Origin: Pseudorhodobacter wandonensis | Lineage (GTDB): Bacteria > Pseudomonadota > Alphaproteobacteria > Rhodobacterales > Rhodobacteraceae | Length of the DNA: 64,000 nt | NCBI RefSeq assembly: GCF_001202035.1 | Contig: NZ_LGHT01000023.1 | Coordinates: 1 to 64,000, forward strand | Reading direction: 5' to 3' | Part shown: positions 8,185 through 17,124 of the stretch, piece after piece | Layout of the letters: every line of letters starts with the position of its first letter | Numbering within the stretch: position 1 is the first letter of the stretch | Position numbers and translations under genes: made by a program | The notes under the pieces: model-generated | Told to the model about the DNA's origin: nothing | What the model saw: the letters and a program-made list of their open reading frames with translations, nothing else | Databases searched by the model: none

Positions 8185-9361
8185 TGGGGTGGGGATGAAG
8201 GTTGGGATTGCCAGTTTGGTTTTGGCTTATGTGTTGAGCCAGTTTTACCGTGCGTTCTTGGCGGTGATGAGCCCGGTTTTGACAAGCGATTTGGGATTGA
8301 GCCCGGCGGATTTGGCCGATGCTTCGGGGATTTGGTTTTTGGCCTTTGCAGCAATGCAAATTCCCGTCGGGGTCGCTTTGGACCGCGTGGGGCCGCGTTG
8401 GACGGCGGCGGTGTTGTTTGGCATCGGCGCGGCAGGCGGCGCAGCTTTGTTTGCGGTCGCAAGCACAGGGTTCGAAGTAAAGCTGGCGATGGCATTGATT
8501 GGTGTGGGCTGTTCGCCGGTGTTGATGGCAAGTTATTACATCTTTGCGCGGCAATTTTCGGCCCAGGTATTCGGGACTTTGGCCGGGTTGGTGATTGGAG
8601 TTGGCTCTTTGGGCAATATTGCAAGTTCGTTGCCGCTTGCCCTTGCATTGGAGGCGTTTGGTTGGCGGGGGGCGCTTTGGATGTTGGCGGCGCTGAGCTT
8701 TGCAGTATCGGTGGCAATCGCGGCCTTGGTGCGTGATCCGGCGCGGGTGGAGATGACCCAGCGAGGCAGCGTTTTGGATATTTTGCGGATACGGGCCTTG
8801 TGGCTGATTTTGCCCGTTATGGCGGTGAATTACTTGCCATCCGGTGCGTTGCGAGGGCTGTGGATCGGGCCTTATATGACCGACATCTACGGAATGGAGG
8901 CAGCAGGGATTGGCCGCGTGACATTGGCGATGGGGCTGGGAATGGTATTGGGGAACTTGGCTTACGGGCCGCTCGACCGGGTTTTGGGTACCCGGAAATG
9001 GCTTGTTTTTTGCGGCAACGCGGTTGTGGCCGTGGCGCTATTGGCGCTGTGGGCGATGCCTGTGCAAGGCGTGGTTTTTGCAGGGGCGATGTTGGTTACG
9101 GTTGGGATTTTCGGCGCCTCATTCCCAATGGTTATGGCCCACGGACGAGCATTTTTCCCGCCGCATCTGGTGGGGCGGGGGGTGACTTTGATGAACCTTT
9201 TCGGCATCGGGGCGACCGGGTTGGCGCAGGTTTATACGGGGCATTTAAAGGCAGGGGCGGCAAGTGCTGAAGCTGGCTACGTGGCGATTTTCGGGTTTTT
9301 TGCGGTAGTGGTGATTTTGGGACTGGTTGTCTATGCATTTGCCGAGGATCGCACTGATTAA
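8180..9361 (+). CDS. MFS transporter
   Basis: Major facilitator permease of about 393 residues, roughly 12 membrane segments. The N-terminal part (VLSQFYRAFLAVMSPVLTSDLGLSPADLADASG, read in pieces) and GVALDRVGPRW in the segment 2-3 loop are typical of the family. The substrate is unknown. The start is uncertain: ATG 8180 is the last part of repeat copy A, whose GGAGG is 13 nt upstream, while ATG 8195 follows GGGGTGGGG. The frame is open to a TTG at 8123, which has no ribosome site. It is not closely similar to the preceding MFS gene. Confidence 0.82.
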   Translation: MNGVGMKVGIASLVLAYVLSQFYRAFLAVMSPVLTSDLGLSPADLADASGIWFLAFAAMQIPVGVALDRVGPRWTAAVLFGIGAAGGAALFAVASTGFEVKLAMALIGVGCSPVLMASYYIFARQFSAQVFGTLAGLVIGVGSLGNIASSLPLALALEAFGWRGALWMLAALSFAVSVAIAALVRDPARVEMTQRGSVLDILRIRALWLILPVMAVNYLPSGALRGLWIGPYMTDIYGMEAAGIGRVTLAMGLGMVLGNLAYGPLDRVLGTRKWLVFCGNAVVAVALLALWAMPVQGVVFAGAMLVTVGIFGASFPMVMAHGRAFFPPHLVGRGVTLMNLFGIGATGLAQVYTGHLKAGAASAEAGYVAIFGFFAVVVILGLVVYAFAEDRTD

Positions 9362-9370
9362 GCCGGGGGT

Positions 9371-9388
9371 GGTGCGCTGAAGCGCACC
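9371..9388. repeat. Palindromic intergenic repeat, family 2 copy A
   Basis: GGTGCGCT-GA-AGCGCACC, a perfect 8-bp stem with a 2-nt loop, between the MFS gene and asd. A related palindrome is at 12233-12255. It may also end transcription of the MFS gene. Confidence 0.7.
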
Positions 9389-9480
9389 CTACGCGGTTAT
9401 TTTTGGCGGGTGGTATGGTGGGGCTTTTCACTGCGCGCCCTTTGCGCTATGGCGCGGTGACCGCATAAATGGAGGCCAAG

Positions 9481-10503
9481 ATGGGCTATAGAGTCGCTGT
9501 CGTTGGGGCCACGGGTAACGTGGGCCGCGAAATGCTGAATATCCTCGCTGAGCGCGAGTTTCCGGTGGATGAGATTGTGGCGCTTGCGTCGCGCAAATCC
9601 ATGGGTACCGAGATCAGCTTTGGTGACAAAACCCTGAAGACCAAGGATCTTGACACCCACGACTTTACCGGCTGGGATATCGCGCTGTTTGCCGTAGGGT
9701 CGGATGCGACCAAGATTTATGCGCCAAAGGCTGCCGCTGCGGGTTGCGTGGTTATCGATAACTCGTCGCTGTACCGCTATGACGCCGATGTGCCGTTGAT
9801 CGTGCCAGAGGTGAACGCCGACGCGATTTATGGCTATACCAAGCGCAATATCATCGCCAACCCGAACTGCTCGACCGCGCAGATGGTTGTGGCGTTGAAG
9901 CCGTTGCATGACCGTGCGAAAATCAAGCGAGTGGTTGTCAGCACGTATCAATCCGTGTCGGGTGCCGGCAAGGAAGGCATTGACGAGCTGTGGGACCAGA
10001 CCAAAAGCATCTACAACCCGACCGACAACCAGCCGCCAAAGAAATTCACCAAGCAGATCGCGTTTAACGTGATCCCGCATATTGATGTGTTCTTGGACGA
10101 TGGTTCCACCAAAGAAGAGTGGAAGATGGTTGCTGAGACCAAGAAGATTTTGGACAAAAACATCAAGGTTACCGCGACTTGTGTGCGCGTGCCGGTGTTT
10201 GTTGGCCACTCGGAATCGATCAACATCGAGTTTGAAGACTTCTTGGACGAGCATGAAGCGCGCGACATTCTGCGCGAGTCGCCCGGGATCATGGTAATCG
10301 ACAAGCGCGAAAACGGTGGCTATGTCACGCCGGTGGAATGCGTGGGCGATTATGCGACATTCATCAGCCGCATTCGCCAAGACAGCACAATCGACAACGG
10401 TATCAACCTGTGGTGCGTTTCGGACAACCTGCGTAAGGGCGCGGCGCTGAACGCGGTGCAGATTGCCGAGGTTTTGGGCCAGCGCTGCCTGAAAAAAGGC
10501 TGA
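9481..10503 (+). CDS. asd: Aspartate-semialdehyde dehydrogenase
   Basis: Cytoplasmic NADPH enzyme that reduces aspartyl phosphate to aspartate semialdehyde, a branch point to lysine/diaminopimelate, threonine and methionine. The protein has 340 residues. The N-terminal nucleotide motif is VAVVGATGNVGREM, the active-site Cys130 is in ANPNCSTAQM, and the substrate region QSVSGAGKEGIDEL is present. ATG 9481 follows GGAGG at 9471-9475. The gene stands alone and ends at a clear terminator. Confidence 0.97.
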   Translation: MGYRVAVVGATGNVGREMLNILAEREFPVDEIVALASRKSMGTEISFGDKTLKTKDLDTHDFTGWDIALFAVGSDATKIYAPKAAAAGCVVIDNSSLYRYDADVPLIVPEVNADAIYGYTKRNIIANPNCSTAQMVVALKPLHDRAKIKRVVVSTYQSVSGAGKEGIDELWDQTKSIYNPTDNQPPKKFTKQIAFNVIPHIDVFLDDGSTKEEWKMVAETKKILDKNIKVTATCVRVPVFVGHSESINIEFEDFLDEHEARDILRESPGIMVIDKRENGGYVTPVECVGDYATFISRIRQDSTIDNGINLWCVSDNLRKGAALNAVQIAEVLGQRCLKKG

Positions 10504-10523
10504 TCACAGATTGATCGGATAGG

Positions 10524-10554
10524 AAGGCATCCGCCCAACGGCGGGTGCCTTTTG
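10524..10554 (+). terminator. Rho-independent terminator of asd
   Basis: Stem AAGGCATCCGCC (10524-10535) with GGCGGGTGCCTT (10540-10551), one T-G wobble, CAAC loop, then TTGC. Confidence 0.88.
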
Positions 10555-10617
10555 CTTTGCGGCCTTGTGTTTTTGCAAGCCAACGATAGGCTTGGTTTGA
10601 ATTTTCAGGGGGTTTTC

Positions 10618-12225
10618 ATGCGTTTGGTTTTTGGGTTTTTGCTGCTTGCTGTGCCAGCGCAGGCTGAAACGATTTCTGTGGGCAGCAGGATTACCGATGT
10701 AGTGGTTTACCCGCAGGGGGCCAAGCTGACGCGGTTGGTTGAGTTCACGGCCACAGCGGGGCAGCATGATGTGATTATCACCGATTTGCCGTTGAATACA
10801 AATGCCGCAAGCCTGCGGTTGATGCCGTCCGAAGGGGTGCAAATCGGTGCCTATGCTTTGCGCAATGATCGGGTGATGCCGCAGGACGTGGCGAAATCTG
10901 ACGCGCAAGTTGCGGCCGAAGCGGCATTGGAAGCCGCCGAACTGGCCGGTGGCCGGGCGCAACTGGCGATGGATGCGGTTGCCGCACGGATAGATGCGGC
11001 CGCTGCGCAGATAGCCTATCTGAACCGGATCGGGGCGGGCGACGCCAAGGCTGATGTGGCGAATTTACAGGCCACAGCACAGATGATCGGCGCCGAGGTG
11101 TTGGCTGCGTCGAACGCAGCACTGGCGGCGCGGGCCGATTTACCCGCCGTGCAAAAGGAACTGCAAGACGCGCAAGAGGCGCAGGTGCGCGCGCAGGCGG
11201 CGTTGGACGCGTTGACGGCAAGCGTCAAGGATCATGCGGCCGTGTCGATGGCTGTTTCAATGGAAAAGGCGGGGCCGGTGCATCTGGAGGTGACGCAATT
11301 TGTGGCGCAGGCGACCTGGCAACCAATTTATGATATTGCGTTGGACCGCGGTGCAGGGAATGTGGTGATTGACCGCTCGCTTTTGGTATCGCAAAACACG
11401 GGTGAGGATTGGGCGGGGGTCGCGCTGACGGTTTCAACAGCGCAACCTGGTAACAGGGCCGAAGCCTCGGAACTTTGGCCGGAATTGCACCGCGTCGAAG
11501 AGCCTGTGAAACAGGATTATGCCCGCGCCGACACTATGGGCATGATGGCCGAGCCGGTAATGGAGGCCGCGTCTGCGGCCCCTCTTAGCAAAGCTGCGGT
11601 ACAGTTTCAGGGCGATATTGTGAGCTATGCCTATCCTCAAAAGGTAAGCATTGCCGATGGGGCCGATAATTTACGACTGACCTTGGATGAAGTTGTCTTG
11701 CCTGCCCAAGCACAGGCGCAGGCAGTTCCGCGTTACGATGCATCGGCCTATATGATGGCCGCATTCACCAATACCAGTGGTCAGATCTTACTGCCTGGTA
11801 CTGCAGTGCTGATGCGAGACGGGGCGCTGGTGGGCGAGGTGTCCTTGGGCACCGTGGCGCCGGGGGGGCGAGCCAGCCTTGGCTTTGGCGCCATAGAGGG
11901 GCTGAGGTTGAAACGTGTTGTGCCGGCGCGGGCCGAAGGTGATCGGGGGGTATTCAGCAAATCGAACCAGATCGAGCAGACAGCGGTCTTGACGGTTGAG
12001 AACCTTACGGCCGAGAAATGGGCTGTGCGGGTTGTGGACGTGGTGCCCTATTCCGAGCAGGAGGAGTTGGAGATCAACTTTACCGCTGTTCCGCCTGTGA
12101 GCGAGCAAGACGTAGACGATAAACGCGGGGTGCTGGCCTGGGATATCGCGGTGCCAGCAGGAGAAGTGCAAGAGATTACGGTTTTGACGCGCGAAAGCTG
12201 GCCGGAAGGGAAAGAATTGCAGTGA
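10618..12225 (+). CDS. MuiA-type DUF4139 domain protein
   Basis: Exported protein of 535 residues of the mucoidy-inhibitor-A-like family (N-terminal DUF4140, C-terminal DUF4139). The signal peptide is MRLVFGFLLLAVPAQA. Then comes a VVVYPQGAKLTR segment typical of the N-terminal domain, an alanine-rich coiled region (about residues 100-200), and the DUF4139 part with EVTQFVAQATWQPIYDIALD and NTGEDWAGVALTVSTAQP. The molecular role of the family is not established. ATG 10618 is chosen because it begins the signal peptide; the frame is open upstream to 10552, inside the asd terminator. Confidence 0.85.
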   Translation: MRLVFGFLLLAVPAQAETISVGSRITDVVVYPQGAKLTRLVEFTATAGQHDVIITDLPLNTNAASLRLMPSEGVQIGAYALRNDRVMPQDVAKSDAQVAAEAALEAAELAGGRAQLAMDAVAARIDAAAAQIAYLNRIGAGDAKADVANLQATAQMIGAEVLAASNAALAARADLPAVQKELQDAQEAQVRAQAALDALTASVKDHAAVSMAVSMEKAGPVHLEVTQFVAQATWQPIYDIALDRGAGNVVIDRSLLVSQNTGEDWAGVALTVSTAQPGNRAEASELWPELHRVEEPVKQDYARADTMGMMAEPVMEAASAAPLSKAAVQFQGDIVSYAYPQKVSIADGADNLRLTLDEVVLPAQAQAQAVPRYDASAYMMAAFTNTSGQILLPGTAVLMRDGALVGEVSLGTVAPGGRASLGFGAIEGLRLKRVVPARAEGDRGVFSKSNQIEQTAVLTVENLTAEKWAVRVVDVVPYSEQEELEINFTAVPPVSEQDVDDKRGVLAWDIAVPAGEVQEITVLTRESWPEGKELQ

Positions 12226-12232
12226 AAATTGG

Positions 12233-12255
12233 GGGTGCGCATTGGATGCGCACCC
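12233..12255. repeat. Palindromic intergenic repeat, family 2 copy B
   Basis: GGGTGCGCAT-TGG-ATGCGCACCC, a perfect 10-bp stem. It lies between two convergent genes, so it may serve as a terminator for both. Confidence 0.75.
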
Positions 12256-12262
12256 TAACGGG

Positions 12263-12910
12263 CTAGACCGAAATGAAGGTCGCGCTGTTGGCATCGTATT
12301 GTTCTAGCCCGCCTTCGCCGACATCGGTCCACAAGCCGTGAAGCGTGAGTCGGTCATCCTCAACTGCCGTTTTGACGAATGGAAAACTCATCAGGTTTTC
12401 GAGGCTGACCAATACAGCCTCTTTTTCCAAGGCGCGGGCACGTTGGCTTTCTTCAACATGTGCAACGCGTTCGTATCCGGGCCGCAAGATATCCATCCAG
12501 CGGCCGACAAAGCTGGAACTTTCCAAAAGCTCAGGCGCGTGGCCTGAACACATATCATGGCAGCCTTTGACGCCACCACAGTTCGAATGGCCCAGCACGA
12601 CGATATGCGCGACCTTAAGCGCGGTAACCGCATATTCAACCGCGGCCGAGGTGCCGTGATTTTTGCCATCGGGCGTAAAGGGCGGCACAAGGTTGGCGAT
12701 GTTGCGGTGAATAAAGAACTCACCTTCATCCGCGCCGAAGATCGAAGTCACATGCACACGGCTGTCACAGCATGAAATCACCATCGCACGGGGGTGTTGG
12801 CCTGATTCTGCCAGACGACGATACCAAGCCTTATTCTCGGCGTATGCGGTTGCCTTCCAGCCATAATAGCGCTGGGTCAGATAGGTAGGAAGCAATTTGG
12901 CACGGTTCAT
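12263..12910 (-). CDS. Beta-class carbonic anhydrase
   Basis: Zinc enzyme of 215 residues interconverting CO2 and bicarbonate. Expected zinc ligands are visible: Cys47 and Asp49 in ISCCDSRV, and His108 and Cys111 in GHSNCGG, with the Asp-Arg pair of the CxDxR motif. The segment EGEFFIHRNIANLVPP is typical. No signal peptide, so it should be cytoplasmic. It is transcribed convergently with the DUF4139 gene and divergently from the next gene, with a 139-bp shared upstream region. Confidence 0.95.
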   Translation of the reverse strand: MNRAKLLPTYLTQRYYGWKATAYAENKAWYRRLAESGQHPRAMVISCCDSRVHVTSIFGADEGEFFIHRNIANLVPPFTPDGKNHGTSAAVEYAVTALKVAHIVVLGHSNCGGVKGCHDMCSGHAPELLESSSFVGRWMDILRPGYERVAHVEESQRARALEKEAVLVSLENLMSFPFVKTAVEDDRLTLHGLWTDVGEGGLEQYDANSATFISV

Positions 12911-13049
12911 CGTTGGCTCCTGTAGATGGGTCCTGCCCTAAATAAGCTGAGGTTTAGGAAAATTCGAGGTGTTTCGGTATCTGTCAGCAACCTTTTATTC
13001 AACACCTTGGCGCAATCTGGGCTTGGGTGTGAATGGAAGGACTGGGGTC

Positions 13050-13433
13050 ATGAGCGCAAATGTAATGGAATTAAGACCGAAAGATAGGGTGCAACAGGAT
13101 GCTGAACCGATAGCGCTGATTTACCGCTCGATGGGTACACATGCCGCCGAAGAGGTGGTGAACCGCGCACTGAGTGAGTTGGCGTTAACAGTGTCGGGGT
13201 TGTCGAAATTGGCCCGCTGCGGTGAGTTGGCAGATATGGTGCGGCAATTGCGGCGCCTGGAACGTATGGCAGTTCAGCTGGGGTTGGTAAGTTTTGGTGC
13301 TGTAGCACTTGATGCGCAGGATTGCCTGCAGCGTGATGATATGACCGCCTTTTCTGCCGTTTGGGCACGACTGATCCGGGTGGCCGAGGTATCATTGGCC
13401 ACAGAAAAAGGCACGTTGGATTTGCAGATCTAG
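13050..13433 (+). CDS. Uncharacterised small helical protein
   Basis: A protein of 127 residues that I do not recognise. It is predicted mostly helical, without signal peptide or membrane segment; the middle (ALSELALTVSGLSKLARCGELADMVRQLRRLE, read in parts) looks like two amphipathic helices. ATG 13050 follows GGAAGGACTGGGG; the frame is open upstream to 12969 but without a good ribosome site. A four-helix signalling-type fold such as an Hpt-like domain is conceivable, but no active-site motif is convincing. It precedes the aminopeptidase by 120 nt. Confidence 0.6.
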   Translation: MSANVMELRPKDRVQQDAEPIALIYRSMGTHAAEEVVNRALSELALTVSGLSKLARCGELADMVRQLRRLERMAVQLGLVSFGAVALDAQDCLQRDDMTAFSAVWARLIRVAEVSLATEKGTLDLQI

Positions 13434-13553
13434 AGGGCAAAAGGACAGTATCAGAATAATTTCGACCTAGCCGCGCATTTTGGGGTTTATGATGCGTGGC
13501 AAAACCCAATAGGCTTCACTCAAGAGCAGTCGAGATTGAATGGAGTTTTGCCT

Positions 13554-14945
13554 ATGCCTGAATTTGCCCCTGCGGCAGCCTTATCGCGCCCGGTTCATAT
13601 TGTGTCCGAGGCGGGGTTGGCGGAATGGCTCGTTGCGCAGTCTGGCCTCGTGCGCGGCTGGATAGAGGCAACTGGCTTTACCGGCGCATTGGGCGCAGTG
13701 ATGTTGGTGCCGGATGCCGCAGGCCAAGTGGCGGCAGCAGTGGTGGGGTATGGCAACCCTGCCGCGCGCGCCCGCTGCCGGTTCGGTGTGGCACCTGTGG
13801 CGACTGCTGTACCTGCAGGCGATTGGCATTTTGAGACTGATCTGACGGGCGAAGCGCTGGATGAAGCGGTGCTTGCATGGCTATTGGGGCAGTATCGTTT
13901 TGATGCTTACCGCCCCGGCACAACGCGCAAGGCGCAGGCGCGACTGAAAGCACCCGCAGGAATAGATGCCACGCGGTTGCTGGTCATGGCCGAAGGGGAG
14001 TTTCTGACCCGCGATCTGATCAATACACCCGCGTCGGATATGGGGCCGGATGAGCTTGAGATGGCGTTTCGGACCTTGGCCGAGCGGCATGATGCACAAG
14101 TTTCGGTGACGCGGGGCGATGATTTGCTGGTGCAGAATTTCCCGATGATCCATGCGGTCGGGCGGGCTTCTAGCCGCGCGCCGAGATTGCTGGATATGCG
14201 TTGGGGGAATGCAGGGCCGCAGCTGGTGTTGGTTGGCAAAGGTGTTTGCTTTGACACAGGCGGATTGGATATCAAACCCGCCGCGGGCATGTTGTTGATG
14301 AAAAAAGATATGGGCGGGGCGGCCACAGTGCTGGGGCTTGCACATATGATTATGGCGCTTGGCCTTCGGATTCGGTTGCGGGTGCTGGTGCCTGCGGTTG
14401 AAAATGCGATTTCGGGGTCTGCGATGCGGCCACGCGATATTCTGACTTCGCGCAAGGGGTTGACGGTTGAGGTGAACAATACCGATGCCGAAGGCCGCTT
14501 GGTGCTGGCAGATGCTTTGGCGCTTGCCGATGAAAGCCCTGCTGATTTGGTAATCTCCATGGCAACATTGACAGGCTCGGCGCGGGTAGCGGTTGGCCCT
14601 GATCTGGCGCCGTTTTTCACGGATGTCGAAGGGTTTGCCGCCGCACTGTCGCAAGCGGGGGCGCAAACCAGCGATCCGGTTTGGCGCTTGCCGCTTTGGC
14701 CGGGTTATGAAGCATTGATTGAACCAGGGATTGCCGATCTGGACAACGCCCCGAGCGGCGGCTTTGCAGGGGCATCCACCGCAGCACTGTTTTTGCGCCG
14801 CTTTGTGGCCAACCCGGCCTATGTCCATTTCGATATTTACGGCCATCAGCCAAGTACCGCACCAGCACGGCCCAAGGGCGGTGTCGGCCAAGGTGCACGT
14901 GCGATCTTGGCCGCTTTGCCACGGATGTTGGGGACTGAAATATGA
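13554..14945 (+). CDS. M17 family leucyl aminopeptidase
   Basis: Cytosolic metallo-aminopeptidase of 463 residues that removes N-terminal residues from peptides. The metal and active-site motifs of family M17 are present: KGVCFDTGGLDIKP, MKKDMGGAA and NTDAEGRLVLADAL. The N-terminal domain is less conserved, as is normal. ATG 13554 follows TGGAG with 8-nt spacing; a TTG at 13536 in frame is less likely. Its stop overlaps the NlpC/P60 gene by 4 nt, so the two peptidases are probably made together, perhaps for breakdown of cell wall peptides. Confidence 0.93.
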   Translation: MPEFAPAAALSRPVHIVSEAGLAEWLVAQSGLVRGWIEATGFTGALGAVMLVPDAAGQVAAAVVGYGNPAARARCRFGVAPVATAVPAGDWHFETDLTGEALDEAVLAWLLGQYRFDAYRPGTTRKAQARLKAPAGIDATRLLVMAEGEFLTRDLINTPASDMGPDELEMAFRTLAERHDAQVSVTRGDDLLVQNFPMIHAVGRASSRAPRLLDMRWGNAGPQLVLVGKGVCFDTGGLDIKPAAGMLLMKKDMGGAATVLGLAHMIMALGLRIRLRVLVPAVENAISGSAMRPRDILTSRKGLTVEVNNTDAEGRLVLADALALADESPADLVISMATLTGSARVAVGPDLAPFFTDVEGFAAALSQAGAQTSDPVWRLPLWPGYEALIEPGIADLDNAPSGGFAGASTAALFLRRFVANPAYVHFDIYGHQPSTAPARPKGGVGQGARAILAALPRMLGTEI

Positions 14946-15796
14946 ATGATATTCCGCAAGATACGGGGCAGCATAGCGACCGTCGTCTGACGCTGGCGAA
15001 TGCACGTGTGGCGCATATTTCCTTGCAAGGGGTGGTCAAGGCCCCCACTTATGCCGATGCGATGCCGTTTGAGATCGCTGTGCCTTTGGTTGATCTGTCG
15101 CGTGATCCGGGGGGGGCGCGCGAACGTCAATTGCTGCTAGGAGACAAGTTTGAGGTGATTGAGCAAAGCGATGGCTTTGCCTTTGGGCGCAGCACCAAGG
15201 ATGGCTACTGCGGCTATGTCCCTGAAAACGCTTTGTGCGAGCCGACGCGTGTGACCCATTGGCTTGCCTCGCCTGCCAGCCATTTGTACTCGGAACCTCG
15301 GGCCGAGGCGCCGCAATCTGTCGGTATCAGTTTTGGCAGCCGCCTGTGGGTTGTTGGGCAAACTGGCAATTTCGCCGAGACGCCGCACGGGTTTGTGCCT
15401 GCTGGGCATCTACAACCAATCGGACGTTGGTATAGTGACCCTGCCGAGGTGGCGCGTTTGTTCTTGGGTGTGCCGTATTTATGGGGCGGAAACAGCCATT
15501 CGGGCATTGATTGCTCGGGCCTCGTGCAAATGTCGCTCTTAGCCTGCGGCATTCCGTGCCCCGCCGACAGCGATATGCAGCAGTCATTGGGACAGGCTGT
15601 GCCTGAAGGGGCCGCCCTGCAGCGCAATGATTTGCTGTTCTGGAAAGGTCATGTCGCCATGATGCTGGATGCCTCGCTGATGATACACGCAACCGGCGCG
15701 TTCATGGCGACGGTTATCGAACCAGCAGATGAAGCGATCACGCGCATCCGCGAAAAAACCGGCGGCGAAGTAACAGCACGGCGGCGTTTGATCTAA
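14942..15796 (+). CDS. NlpC/P60 family cysteine endopeptidase with SH3-like region
   Basis: A 284-residue protein with an N-terminal SH3-like part (about 45-165) and a C-terminal NlpC/P60 domain that usually cuts D-Glu-diaminopimelate type bonds in peptidoglycan peptides. The catalytic Cys191 is in GIDCSGLVQ, and His237 in WKGHVAMM and His249 in MIHATGAF complete the site. No signal peptide is seen, which suggests it acts on muropeptides inside the cell, similar to Mpl/YkfC-type recycling enzymes. ATGA overlap with the M17 gene supports the same pathway. Confidence 0.9.
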   Translation: MNDIPQDTGQHSDRRLTLANARVAHISLQGVVKAPTYADAMPFEIAVPLVDLSRDPGGARERQLLLGDKFEVIEQSDGFAFGRSTKDGYCGYVPENALCEPTRVTHWLASPASHLYSEPRAEAPQSVGISFGSRLWVVGQTGNFAETPHGFVPAGHLQPIGRWYSDPAEVARLFLGVPYLWGGNSHSGIDCSGLVQMSLLACGIPCPADSDMQQSLGQAVPEGAALQRNDLLFWKGHVAMMLDASLMIHATGAFMATVIEPADEAITRIREKTGGEVTARRRLI

Positions 15797-15800
15797 TCTG

Positions 15801-15877
15801 CGCGACACCATGTCACCCGCGCAAAAGGTCACTTTGTGCGGCTTGGCTGTACGTTTTAGGGTATGTGTAGTGTCGCG
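15801..15877. repeat. Inverted repeat framing the DevB-like leader
   Basis: CGCGACAC (15801-15808) is the inverse of GTGTCGCG (15870-15877). The arms lie 61 nt apart between the NlpC gene and the exporter operon. Could mark an operator or be chance. Confidence 0.3.
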
Positions 15878-15912
15878 GTATGTCCGCGCCTGCCCAATCT
15901 AAGGGATTGTTG

Positions 15913-17124
15913 ATGACCCAAGACCCGAAAGCCGTTCCGTCCGAGTTGCCGCTGGAAGATAGTGGCATGGTGCCGGCTGTTTCAGCGGTGGTACCAAATC
16001 GGCGGTCCAAGCTGCTGTATATTCCAGTGGTTATGCTGCTGCTGTTTTCCGGTGCGGTAATCGGGATGTACTTTCAGCCACCGGGGTTGCGCGTGTTTTT
16101 CGGGCTGACGGGTTTGGAGCCGGGGGCGGGTAGCGACACACCGATTGCCGTCGCAATTCAAAAGGTTAAAGCACAAGAACTGGTCGCCGTGATGAGCGAG
16201 GGCGATGTCGTCGCGCTTGGCCGTGTTATCCCCAAGGGTGATATCGTCAGTGTGGCCACGCCTTCGGGTGCCGGCGACGCGCGGCTTGCCGAAGTGCGGG
16301 TCAAGCTTGGTGATGTTGTCGCGGCAGGTGACGTGCTGGCGGTTTTGGATAATCTGACCGCGTTGGAAAACGGGGTAGCAACGGCCAAGGCGACGATTGA
16401 TGTGCGCGCAGCGAACTTGGCCCAGACCAAAGCCACAATTCGCGCCAGTCGGGATGAGGCGCAAGCTGCCTTGGAGCGGGCCGAGGCAACGGCGAAAAAT
16501 GCGCATTCAGATATGGAGCGGATTACATCGTTGTTTGAGCGGGGCGTGGCAACGCGGGCCGATCTCGACCAATCTGTGGCGCGTGCATCAGAGGCGGGTC
16601 GCGATGTCGAGCGCGCCGTGGCCACCCTGTCGCGCTATCAGGCTGTAGATGCAACCCAGGCCGATATTGCCGTCGCCGACGCGAATTTGGCCGCTGCAAA
16701 AGTGGAATTGACCCGTGCCGAGCACAATCTTGAAAGCGCCTATGTCCGTGCGCCAAGTGCAGGCACTGTGCTGGATATTAAAGCCCGCGCGGGTGAGAGG
16801 CCTAGTGGCGGGATCATTGATCTGGGCGACACCAGCCAGATGACGGTAGAGGCCGAGGTGTACCAGACCTTGATCGGCAGGGTGGCGATTGGCGACCCTG
16901 TGACCGTGTCGGCCGAGGCTTTGGCGCAGGATTTGACCGGCATTGTGACCGCTATCGGGCTGGAAATCGGGCGGCAGTCGATCACTTCGGATGATCCTGC
17001 TGTGAATACGGATGCGCGCGTTGTAGATGTGATTGTGACCTTGGATCCGCAGTCTTCGGAATTGGCGAAAGGTTTTACCAATCTGGAAACCATCGTGCGT
17101 ATAGATTCAGGCCGGATGGAATGA
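15913..17124 (+). CDS. DevB-type periplasmic adaptor (membrane fusion) protein of an ABC exporter
   Basis: HlyD-like membrane fusion protein of 403 residues. One membrane segment near residues 33-55 (LLYIPVVMLLLFSGAVIGM) is followed by a lipoyl-like half motif (GDVVAAGDVLAVLDN), a long alpha-helical hairpin (about 145-255), the second lipoyl half (YVRAPSAGTVLDI) and a beta-barrel domain. ATG 15913 has AAGGGA 6 nt upstream; ATG 15880 is an alternative. The following genes encode the matching permease and ATPase, as in cyanobacterial devBCA. An outer membrane TolC partner is not nearby. Confidence 0.87.
   Translation: MTQDPKAVPSELPLEDSGMVPAVSAVVPNRRSKLLYIPVVMLLLFSGAVIGMYFQPPGLRVFFGLTGLEPGAGSDTPIAVAIQKVKAQELVAVMSEGDVVALGRVIPKGDIVSVATPSGAGDARLAEVRVKLGDVVAAGDVLAVLDNLTALENGVATAKATIDVRAANLAQTKATIRASRDEAQAALERAEATAKNAHSDMERITSLFERGVATRADLDQSVARASEAGRDVERAVATLSRYQAVDATQADIAVADANLAAAKVELTRAEHNLESAYVRAPSAGTVLDIKARAGERPSGGIIDLGDTSQMTVEAEVYQTLIGRVAIGDPVTVSAEALAQDLTGIVTAIGLEIGRQSITSDDPAVNTDARVVDVIVTLDPQSSELAKGFTNLETIVRIDSGRME

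Noticed and set aside
9397-10380. 327-codon minus-strand frame opposite asd.
   Set aside because: Shadow of a clear, conserved gene; no ribosome site or family match.
13881-15005. 374-codon minus-strand frame opposite the aminopeptidase.
   Set aside because: Antisense to the M17 catalytic motifs; low-complexity translation rich in Arg, His and Pro.
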